DNA from: Istiophorus platypterus | Taxonomy: Eukaryota; Chordata; Actinopteri; Istiophoriformes; Istiophoridae | Direction: 5' to 3' | DNA length: 64,000 nt | NCBI GenBank assembly: GCA_016859345.1 | Contig: CM029129.1 | Span: forward strand, 11,610,946-11,674,945 | In this document: piece after piece, positions 47,208-59,200 of the stretch | Layout of the letters: the number at the start of each line of letters is the position of its first letter | How positions within the stretch are numbered: the first letter of the stretch is position 1 | Made by a program: the position numbers and the translations under genes | The notes under the pieces: generated by a model | Told to the model about the DNA's origin: nothing | Databases searched by the model: none | What the model saw: only the letters and a program-made list of their open reading frames with translations

Positions 47208-50200
47208 ATGGAGAGGCTGGGTTCCCCGGGACCTGCACAGTCCTCGCTGGGTGCAGAACCCGTTGCCGGGGTTTCTGTTGCCAAGACGGCAGGGGTTGAG
47301 GGAGACGAGTCGGTGGCAGCAGTCAGCTCCAAATTGTTTCGGTGTGCATGCGTGAGACGCTGGCTCCCACTGGCCTACAGAGAGGAACTCTATCACGTCT
47401 TGCGGCTCACAGGCCCACTGGTGAGTAGGGGAAAGTTGAAGTGTTGGTGGGGGTGGATTGGTATGTTATTCATAAAGAACCACAACTGCAATACGTTTGT
47501 TAACCGTATTCCTTTGCTGTAGAGGTACTTTTGAATGTGCACTGTTACAGAATGTAATCTAACACTGCAATCAATTATCAACTCTGACATGTACATATAG
47601 TATACAAAGGTGAAAAAAGCCTGCAAGGCTAAACCAGTCTTAGCATGGTGATTTCACAACTCTGCTCTCTATTTTAAAACTACTTTTCTGAGCACAGATA
47701 AGCCGTCTAAACCCAGATAATAGCAATAATATGCTGCATCAGCTTCAGCTGATCAGTGATGGGCTTTTTGGAAATTAGTCAAATCTTTCTGTTTGTTTCC
47801 ACAGCTGCTGTCTCGGATTCTGAACTTCCTCCTGCCATTTGTTATCACCATATTCTGTGGTCACATTGGCAATGCAGAACTTGCTGGATATGCACTGGCC
47901 TCAGCGGTACTATCTATACCTCTTTATGGCATATAGACCAATTATTGTTATAAATATAGAAATATATATCTAATTATGAATATAATTTGTGTCCCACAAC
48001 TCGTATTACCTCTTGTATTACTACTTCCAATACTACTCCTGCTGCTATTACTGTGACTACCATTTCTTGTACTGCTCTCAATAGGCATATAATAAGTATC
48101 TTTTGTGTGCTTGAGTATGCTAGGAGGGCAATGGATAACTGCTATTAGCGGTGGTGACCCTAGTGGTTAACCTCAGTGTCTTGGCATCTGTACTACGCAT
48201 GAGATAGTGCAAGTCTTCAGTGACAGTTGTTACTTGGTATTTGTTGCTCATGAAACACCAAACTGGCAGAGGGACTTTGCAATACTCTGATAACAATGTC
48301 ACATGGGATAAGGAACTGGAAAATGCTCCTGAAGTGGTAAAGAGTTGTTGTGCAATCAACTGCATAAACAGAAAAAAAATTTAAATGAAAATTGCTTGTT
48401 TATAAAGGGCAATGTGAATTTAACTAACTTGGCAAAAAGTGATTTAGATTAAACCTGTAATTAGAATTGAAATTCTTTTACAAATGTCAGAATTTAACCA
48501 CAGATACATCAACATAGTGTGAAATTGCAATTGTAGAATAATGTTGATGTCAGTGCACCTGCAAATCAAATCAGTGATTTGAAATTGTCTGCTGAAAGAA
48601 GTCTCAGTCTGGGATGTTGATTCTCAGTGGGATGGAGTTTGTCAACTCTTTCACATTACAGGTGCAAATTCAATCCGGTGTTAATTTTCCCATAGCCCTG
48701 GTCTACCGTATAGATCTGACTGACCTGGGGAAAGATCTCAACACATCCAGCAAATTAAATCTGATGAACAGACAGGGTGGCAATAAAAATGCTTCTGTAG
48801 ATAGGTGTTGTTCACAGTCTGCTGAATAAGGCCTTGGTGATGAAACAATTGCCTTATATAGCCTCAAGCTTTTGCTTTACTGGAGCTTACCAACCATCCA
48901 TTCTCCACAGAACAAACAAATCCTATGTGGCCAGCTGAACTTAAGACATAACAAGCCTTCATATTCAATGGGGTACAAATGATCAAATTATTCCTCTGTT
49001 GTATGCACACTATCGTTGACATATATAAGATGTTAATACTCACAGAACATGTAGGAGACAAGAGATTTTTTTTTGCATGCCAATAATCACTTTTTAAAAA
49101 ATATTTTTGGGGTATTTTCTCTCTTTATAGGAGATTTGAGACATAAAAGGAAGAGAGGGTTGAGAGGAATAAGGACCAATATGCAGTAACATTCCTGCAT
49201 AGCTGGACTTGAAACTGGGATGTTGTAATTGATGGTGAGCGCCCTAAACCCATGTATCGTCATGGGACACCAAATGCTGTTTAATGAGGTAGTCCTCGGT
49301 TTCATTGGTCCACATGGTGAATGGAGCTGGAGTGTTGTACCCTGGTTAGTCTACACAACATCTGCAGGCAAGCTTTGATGTACCAGCTCGACACTGTCAA
49401 AGTATGGACATGAGAGGAGAATGGCCAGTCACTACAACTGCCTACGTTAATGGACTATAATGCTCTTATTTGCTTTTTTGTACCAGCAGTGTGTCTGGTT
49501 TCTGACATACATACCCAAATGCTGGAAGACTTAAGTGAGTGAGTGTAGATTACAGCTCTTGCAGACATGGTGGAATACGCTTTATCTCCAACTGACCGAA
49601 AACTCTAATATGGTTAGGTGCTGTTAGGATTCGACTGTGTAAAAAATAGCAGTCTCTCTGAATTAAGCCATTGCATCCTAAAAGGACAGATGTCATTTTT
49701 CCACCTGGCTCTACGACATGCTTTAACCTCTTCAGATGTCCTGCATGCATTATATTGGCTGAGATCCAGGACTGGCCTCATATCTCCAGTTTTCTTGGAT
49801 ACAGGAGAATGAAGAGAATACAGCCCTCTATCTTGGTCTTGGACATCCTTATGGGGGGTGTCCATGTCTACTTGTGAGATCATAATTCACTGAAGTAGGA
49901 CACACTGACATTGGAGTAAAAAGCCAGTCAAAATGCACTGTGTGTCTGGTGTATTTACTGCTGTAAAGTTCGTGTGGAATCATTGAAATACCAAATATAT
50001 TTACAGCCAAGTAGAAAAAAACATAAATAATAATTTGCTGTAAAATGTCTGCCATTTGCCAAGATTAAAATGAAGCCTATGACATTTATGTATAGGTTAA
50101 AAGTTAATAGGCAGACAAAGTCCATTCCTGCTCATTGGTTTAGATGAGATGGCAGCGTGTCATCATCATAAGCGGCTTTGGCCCCGTTGCTGCAACTGTC

Positions 50201-53200
50201 GTACAGGATGGATGTGTGTGAACATAGTGCCTGCTGCATTGCTTTGTCTGGAATCAGTCCTTCACGTTAATTGCTGAGAAGACTTAGTAAGTTTGACTCA
50301 AAGTTATGGACAAAGATATTTTCTTTTAACTAAAAATTCCTTTTCAGGATTTGTTCTGGGATTTATTTGTATATGATCTTCCACCCCTCAGACAATTAAC
50401 TTGACCACAACTGCCACAGGCTATGGCCTTGCTTTGGCTTGTGACACACTTATTTCCCAGGTGAGCAAACCACACTATCTCCACCATATTTTAACTATGT
50501 ATTTGAACCTGTGTAATCAGACCCTTCTCTCTCATTTGTCTCATTTGTGTTTTTCAGACATTTGGCAGTAAGAACATGAAGCGTGTGGGAGTAATTCTCC
50601 AGAGGAGTTCACTGATCCTGCTGCTGTTTTGTCTGCCCTGTTGGGCCCTTCTCATCAATGCTCACAACTTACTACTCATGATGTACCAAGAGGATGAGGT
50701 GGCCAGGTACATCGATGGTGCATGAAACTGATATATCATTCTTAAATTCTTTTGAGGACAAATTGATGGTTAGGTTGTTTAAGGGAAAATAACAAGATAT
50801 CTTTATCTTTAGTGCCATGGCTGTTATTCCTATCATCAGCATTACCAACATCTATATTATCGATAAATAATGTTACACCAGGTTAATGTGTACAGAGGGT
50901 TTTATGTGAGGGTGCTTAAGTTCAGCTTTGTATGTATGTTCATGTAGGTATTTGATTAGACCAACTATTTGAATTTATCTGTAATTTCCCTAAGCATATG
51001 TTGTAATATTATAGTTAGATTCCTGTCATTTTATTTATTTTGACGAACTATGACAACGAAAGAGAAACTTAATGTTAACAGACACGTAGTTTTGACATAG
51101 ACTTGCAAAAACAGGTGCATGTCTGAGCAGAAAGTGAATTATTAACATGTTGCCTGTACTAAATTCATATTACTGTGTTTCCCCTCAGAATTGCCCAGCT
51201 GTATGTGATGGCATTTCTACCAGCTGTTCCAGTGAGTGCACTAAACTGAAACATGCCCTATAGTCTGAAATATACTTTCTCCCAGGGGGAATAAATCTCT
51301 TGCTGCCATATTCAATACATGTTGTATGATGCGATATTCTGCAGTTACTTATACTACAATATTATCACATAAGGACTTATTGATAAAGTTTTGCCTAAGT
51401 GTTTACAGTGACTCAAACTTAACAGTAACCTGAAGACTTTTTGGATGTTGCTTGAAGGAAGAGAGGTAGCCAACAGGAAATATCTTTAGAACTTCAACAT
51501 AAATGCAGAAATACAAAATGACAGCAGACAAATGGTGAAACCTTTTAATTTGTGTTGATGAATTTATTTATCGAAATCAATTTTTTCCGCTGCTGCCAAC
51601 CCCGTCACTGCTCTGTGCAGAAAAAAATCATGTAAAATTCACTTCTCTCAATGACCTTTCTTGTGCATAAAATAAAAACAATTAGGCTTTAGCCATAATG
51701 TTGATTTATTGCCGTCAATTTAGCTGCATCTTTGCAATAAAGGGCATAAAAACAGTAGTAGGCATTTCTAGACAAATGGATGCATCAAGAGGGATAACGG
51801 TAAATGCCCAGAGTCTGGAAATTTTCCATGCTTATAATCAAACGAAATTAAAAATGAGTGATAGTGATTCAAAGATAACGCAATTGATCCATCTATTTCC
51901 ATAATATTTTGCTTACTCCCATACCTCCTTAATTTGATATAATAATCCAGTTTAAATGTTTATACAGTAGTACTGACTAAATATCTAAATAACATATTTT
52001 TCATTATCCCAAATAACTGTAATTTTTGAGAGCCCTGTTGTGACAGTTCTATCATGTAAACTAATCCTTTTTTTTTCTTTCCTTGCCGCAGGCCATGTTC
52101 CTGCACCAGCTGCAGGTTGCCTACTTACAAAACCAAGTAAGTGCATGAGAGGGAACAGAAGTGCCTCTTTTAGTCTCAAAAAATGGACTGCGATGTGTTT
52201 GTATCCCTGAAACCAATTCAGGCAATGGTGGCAGTCCAGCAGAAAAAAAAAAGGAAACAATCATCCATATCTTGATCATTTAGATGAATTGTTTTTATCA
52301 GAGAAGGTGTCATACCAGAACAAAAAGATTTCAGTCTGTAAGTTGTAAACAAATTTTATTTAAATGATTAAGACACAAGGTGATTCTTTTGCATTTTTTA
52401 AAAAACTTTTGTGGCCATGCTAGTGGTTAAATCTATTGGCACAGCATTTTGTACAGACAGTAATGGTTGCATCCTAATGACTCTGAGGATCATCTAACTT
52501 TTTCTCACTCAAATGGTTCACATTTGTGGCTTTGGGTGAAATTTCTCTACTGTTGGACGGATTGCCAGGAAATCTGTATCAGACATTCATGTCCCCCTCA
52601 CAAAGAAGAAATTGAAGAAATTTCACCCAAAGCCACAAATGTGAACCATTTGATGGTGCAGGGAAGTGAGAAAAAATTAGATCATCATCAAGCATGGCTA
52701 AAAAGAGTTGAAAATCAAGTTACATTTTAGAACCTTAAATTTATTCAACCTTACCTTGAATAAATCATATTTGTGCAGCTTGAATATTAACTACACGGAT
52801 TAGCTGATTGTAAATGTTTTTTTTGTGTCCGGCAGGGGATTATTTTGCCACAGATGTACACAGCAGCAGCAGCAAACATTTTCAACTTGGTGGTGAACTA
52901 CGTGTTAATCATCACTCTCAAGTTGGGTGTCGTGTAAGTGTGTCATGCCGCTTGCCCTACCCTTTGATTTTTTTATGGACTTTGCATCACTTTGGGGTCA
53001 AGTGCCATGTACAATAAAATATACTAGTTAAGCCTCTATAGCATATAAAGTAGAGAATCTCTACGTCTCTCCTCTGATCATGTCACTGTTTTTGAGGCAG
53101 GAGGGGGCTGGGAGTTTGGATAGAAGGGGACAAGAGGTCAGGGACCTCATTATGCATGTTAATCTATCTAAGGAGAATTTTTTTTTTTTTGTCAAAGTAG

Positions 53201-56200
53201 AGCCAGCCGTACACTGATGTTTATTATCTTTGTACTTTATTTAGAGAGGGATGCAGAGAAGGGTAAAGAAAGAAGGGAGAGCTCTGACAGGAGTTGATCC
53301 TGGTCCAGCTGGACAAACATTACAAGCATTCGACTTAACCAATCGGGCCTCTGTGGTTGGGTCAGGTCTGTCCCTCCTCTCCCATATCAAGTATGGATTC
53401 CTGCAAGTTTTCAAGTGTCAGACCTTTAGACATCAAGTGTGTTCAAACCACAGTGTAACTTCACTCTCTGAATGCCGACCAACTCTCCACAACGTGAAAT
53501 CCTTCCTCCTGTCTTTGCCTATAGATATAAATGGAGTCACAGTTAAAGTAGACTGTCACCAGGCATCTCTCTAACATATAAAGATGTTCTCTCATCTGTT
53601 TGTTTGCAGTGGATCAGCAGTCGCCAACAGCCTCTCTCAGATCACCATCTGCCTGCTGTTGTTTGGCTACATCAGATGGAAGAAGCTCCATCAGAAGACA
53701 TGGGGAGGTGAGTTATCAGACATCAGAATTTCTGCCACTCATCTAGTCCAAAAGGCATATGATGCATGTAAGCAGTTTATCTCAGGTAATCTGTTGTCCT
53801 CTATAGGCCATGATGAGTATGGCTCTCTGTAAACTTTCTGCAGGTTGGACAACTGACTGTTTGCAGGAATGGGGCTCCTATATGAAGCTGGCTATTCCCA
53901 GTGTATTCATGATCTGCTTTGAATGGTGGATCTTGCTGCCCAGCATGTAATGGTGGAAGTAGGAGCCATAACATATATGGTATGCATCACCCATTTGTTC
54001 GCTTCAATATTTATGCACATGTTATCATTGAACAGTAATTTAGCATTTTGGGAAATGCACTTATTTACCTTAGATAAGGAGATAAATCAATCTCATAGGT
54101 CTATGTTAAGTAAAGGACGTAGATTCAGGGGCAATTTAGTTTAGCTTAGCTTAAACTGCACAGAAGTGCTGAACAGATAGAAAAACGTTGGTTCTGTTTG
54201 TGTATGGATTTAGTGTTAGAGGTGCTGCTATGTTTATTTTTGAACACTGGAGATACCCAAGCTAACTGTATCCCACTACGTCCAGTGTTTGTGCTAAGCT
54301 AAGATAACTGCCTCCAGACTCCAGCTCCATACTTCACTCAGGTACATGACAGTTGTGTTGATCTTTTCTTCAAGCTCTTGGAAAGAAAAAGATAAACTTA
54401 TTTTGTAAATGTCAACTGAATGTGTAGCTGACTCCAAAAAGTAATGTGGGGTCTTTGCAGTTCCCTCTAGGTTTCCATGCAGCTACCTGTGTGCGTGTTG
54501 GCAATGCTCTGGGTGCCGGGAAAACTGAAAGGGCCATAATCACCTGCAAAGTGGCCCTGGTTCTAACAGGTATGAAGAATACATATACCCATACATGGAA
54601 AACACAAACAGTTGATTAATACAATTTATACCATTTCCATTTCCATGTCTGATCTGATATAATGTGTTAAACTCTTGGTAAGGAAGACAACACTAAGATT
54701 TAGTTAAAGAGCTCAGATTATAAGTTAATTGTATAAGCAGATACAAAATACATAAATACAATGCAGAAAAATGGAACTTTATTTTCAAATTCAGTTTAAT
54801 ATTTGAATGAATCTGGAGGCCAGATCCTATCCATCATGTAATGTCTTTGCTCTAGGAGTGCTTGCTGTGTTCCAGGGTTTTGCCATTGCTGGCTGTAAGT
54901 CCGTCATTGGCTACATATTTACCTCTGATGAGTGAGTCTCACACCAACACACTTTCATTCCTGTGCCATGTAAAGGTAACTGTGTTTCTGATGATCCTTC
55001 CTCCTGTCTTTGCCTATAGATATAAATGGAGTCACAGTTAAAGTAGACTGTCACCAGGCATCTCTCTAACATATAAAGATGTTCTCTCATCTGTTTGTTT
55101 GCAGTGGATCAGCAGTCGCCAACAGCCTCTCTCAGATCACCATCTGCCTGCTGTTGTTTGGCTACATCAGATGGAAGAAGCTCCATCAGAAGACATGGGG
55201 AGGTGAGTTATCAGACATCAGAATTTCTGCCACTCATCTAGTCCAAAAGGCATATGATGCATGTAAGCAGTTTATCTCAGGTAATCTGTTGTCCTCTATA
55301 GGCCATGATGAGTATGGCTCTCTGTAAACTTTCTGCAGGTTGGACAACTGACTGTTTGCAGGAATGGGGCTCCTATATGAAGCTGGCTATTCCCAGTGTA
55401 TTCATGATCTGCTTTGAATGGTGGATCTGGGAGTTTGGCGGTTTCCTTGCTGGTCAGTGTAGTATTTTTGACACACTTGATTCTGTTCCTAATTTCTTTA
55501 AAAATCTTTATAAATTATCAAATGTAGAAATACTGACTTTGAAGATTTCTGATGAATTTACCAGCATTTTTCTCTGGGATTGTTAATTAAAGAAAGAAAT
55601 AATAAACTTTTCTACACATAGTAGCTTTAAAAATTATAGAGCATTTAGCAACATATTCCAGTGATTATTAAAACAATCAAAACATAAATTTTTCCTGCTT
55701 GTAATAGAAACAGAGTTTTCTTTTTTAGCCTTAATGAAAATGAAAAATGAGGCAGCTACACAGGGCATCTACCATCTCCAGTAACTGACGCATCTTAATG
55801 TCATTCTTATTCATCCAAATAAGTTCTGGGTATGGATATGGACGCTTCTCTACCAACAGTATGTGATTACGTGAAAATTAAGAGTCTAATATCTAAAGGT
55901 ACCATATTTATGCCATGTAAAATAAACTGGCCTCATGACATCATTTCCCTCTGTAATCGGTTTCTTCAATAAACCAACAGCATGCTGGGTGCTGTTTCCT
56001 TAGTGTGTTTCATAGGAAATTTGGCTAAGTTTTGTGGCGTAGCTTTTAGACATGGTGGGAAAGTCTTCTGAATCCTACCTTTATCATATCAGGTGTGCTT
56101 GGTGAGGTGGATCTTGCTGCCCAGCATGTAATGGTGGAAGTAGGAGCCATAACATATATGGTATGCATCACCCATTTGTTCGCTTCAATATTTATGCACA

Positions 56201-59200
56201 TGTTATCATTGAACAGTAATTTAGCATTTTGGGAAATGCACTTATTTACCTTAGATAAGGAGATAAATCAATCTCATAGGTCTATGTTAAGTAAAGGACG
56301 TAGATTCAGGGGCAATTTAGTTTAGCTTAGCTTAAAACTGCACAGAAGTGCTGAACAGATAGAAAAACGTTGGTTCTGTTTGTGTATGGATTTAGTGTTA
56401 GAGGTGCTGCTATGTTTATTTTTGAACACTGGAGATACCCAAGCTAACTGTATCCCACTACGTCCAGTGTTTGTGCTAAGCTAAGATAACTGCCTCCAGA
56501 CTCCAGCTCCATACTTCACTCAGGTACATGACAGTTGTGTTGATCTTTTCTTCAAGCTCTTGGAAAGAAAAAGATAAACTTATTTTGTAAATGTCAACTG
56601 AATGTGTAGCTGACTCCAAAAAGTAATGTGGGGTCTTTGCAGTTCCCTCTAGGTTTCCATGCAGCTACCTGTGTGCGTGTTGGCAATGCTCTGGGTGCCG
56701 GGAAAACTGAAAGGGCCATAATCACCTGCAAAGTGGCCCTGGTTCTAACAGGTATGAAGAATACATATACCCATACATGGAAAACACAAACAGTTGATTA
56801 ATACAATTTATACCATTTCCATTTCCATGTCTGATCTGATATAATGTGTTAAACTCTTGGTAAGGAAGACAACACTAAGATTTAGTTAAAGAGCTCAGAT
56901 TATAAGTTAATTGTATAAGCAGATACAAAATACATAAATACAATGCAGAAAAATGGAACTTTATTTTCAAATTCAGTTTAATATTTGAATGAATCTGGAG
57001 GCCAGATCCTATCCATCATGTAATGTCTTTGCTCTAGGAGTGCTTGCTGTGTTCCAGGGTTTTGCCATTGCTGGCTGTAAGTCCGTCATTGGCTACATAT
57101 TTACCTCTGATGAGTGAGTCTCACACCAACACACTTTCATTCCTGTGCCATGTAAAGGTAACTGTGTTTCTGATGATCCTCTCCTCCTGTCTGCAGCAAC
57201 ATTGTGGAGATTGTCTCAGAGAACCTCAGCGTCTACACATTTCTACAATTCTTTGATGCCCTTCTGGTATGCTATTATGTAACAGTACAGATGATCTTGT
57301 CTCATTTTACACTGTGCCCTCGTGTTTAATGGTACACATGGAGACCTTTGCTTGTTTTGTTTAATAATTGTCTTTTTTCTTTGTGCCAATCTGTGTGTGT
57401 TTTCAGTGCGTCTGCTCAGGGATTCTTGTAGGATCTGGGATGCAGAAAGTTGCTGCCTTGTCCAACCTGGTGTCTTACTACTGTATCGGTCTGCCGGTGG
57501 GAATAGCTCTGATGTTTGCTGCCCAACTCAGAATACTAGGTAATACTTTAATATCAATCAAGACCTTTTTACAACCTCAGCAAACTGAAATAAATACAAT
57601 TATTTGCAATGGGATATTTTTTTAAATCATGGATTTTAATGAAACATTATGCAGGAACTTTTTAGTGTACAACTATCACTATGCTACTTTTAAAGCCAAA
57701 TATGTCTAAAGTGATGTTCTTATGAACTTGTCTAACTACATGGTTTTGCTTACATGCAGTACAGCCTAAAGTCATGATCGTGCATCTCATCTTATGTTTT
57801 CTTTGACCAAAACTGGTATTTTGATTTCATGAAAACAAGATGACTAAATTGAGCTTCACAAAAATATGATCTTCCAGGCAACCATACATTTTCAAAATAC
57901 GCTTGTAGTGTTTTAACTCGCTCTCTTACATGTTTATCACATGGTTAAGACACATACTTTGTAATCAATATGTCTGGTTCGTTGCTGGCTGGGAATTTTT
58001 GCATTGCACTTATCCCATCCCTCAATGTTAATTTTCTAATTTTACTGTGCATAAAAAAAGCTTGCTTATTTTAAGATGTTGTTTATGTTTTCTAATTAAA
58101 ATTAATCTATTAAGAATGAACTTGATTTAAAAGAGAACTCTGTTGATTTAGCATTGCAATCCAGTGACTAATGATCGGGGGGGGGGTTAAAAGAAAAGTA
58201 TCAAACTGGTGCCACAGAACCCGGGTTATTGTTGTTTGTATTCCACACATTCTTCTTCCTGCTGCCTACTTTATCCACAGTGCTACCAGACTACCGGCAA
58301 TTAGGATGGAGATTTGGATGTGTTATGCTGGTAGTGGCTAATGTAGCCTCAGGTTGATGTTTTAAAGCAGAGATGAGTAGTGGGCTACGGAGGTTTGGTA
58401 AGATTACTTACTACACCTCCAGATTATTTTAGCTTTTAAACAGGTAGTCTTTATGGCCAATTTATGCTTCTGCGTTGAACCTATGGTGTACCTATGGAGT
58501 AGCTACCATAAGTGGCGTATGTCATGAGCATTTGTACGTCTGCGTTGGTGTCACTCTGCATTTACAATCCCAAACCGCTAGTTGTCGCATTTTGAAACAA
58601 TGGCGGCTAAAGCTGAGCGGATCTTGATGGATTTGGAGCTGATAGATGTTGAACAGCCGTCAGTTTTCCTGAAATTCCTACAACGCACAAACGAGAAGGT
58701 GTTGGAGGAGATGGTCTGTACGATGGCAGCAAAGAAGGAGAAGCCGTATTTTTTGGGAGGTGCACGTCAGGCTACGGCAAAGGGTCCATGGCTACGCCAT
58801 AGGCACACCATAGGTTCACCACAAAAGCACAAAGTAGGCTTTTGGCCCCAACTAATACTGACTCAAGTGATGTCACTTGAGGAAATTCATCAGATTTTGT
58901 GCAGCTCCTTTTGAGCATTACTTAATAAGCTTAGTATTTACTAATCACACCTTAAAAATATCTATTTTCATTTGACCAACTTTTTCATAAGCCCCTTTTG
59001 TCATTGTAAAAGAGTGATACACCAAATGTATGGTCCAGAACATTTCACACTAACATAATTTGTTCCCAAATTCAGCAGCTGTCAGTGATCACTGAGTTGT
59101 GTCCATTTGCTCGTAACACAAACTCCTTTGTCATAAATATTTCTTGTGTCTTTCAATGAGCAGCAGCTCTGAGGTATGTCAGCAGAAGTTGCAAGTGTGG

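Noticed and set aside
46992..47396. Open frames over the CCCT repeat on both strands
   Set aside because: They are low-complexity LPPS or GGRE repeats generated by the microsatellite. The real coding start is the ATG at 47208.
58582..58914. 110-aa open frame as a host gene
   Set aside because: It lies almost entirely inside an element with matching terminal inverted repeats, within an slc47a1 intron.
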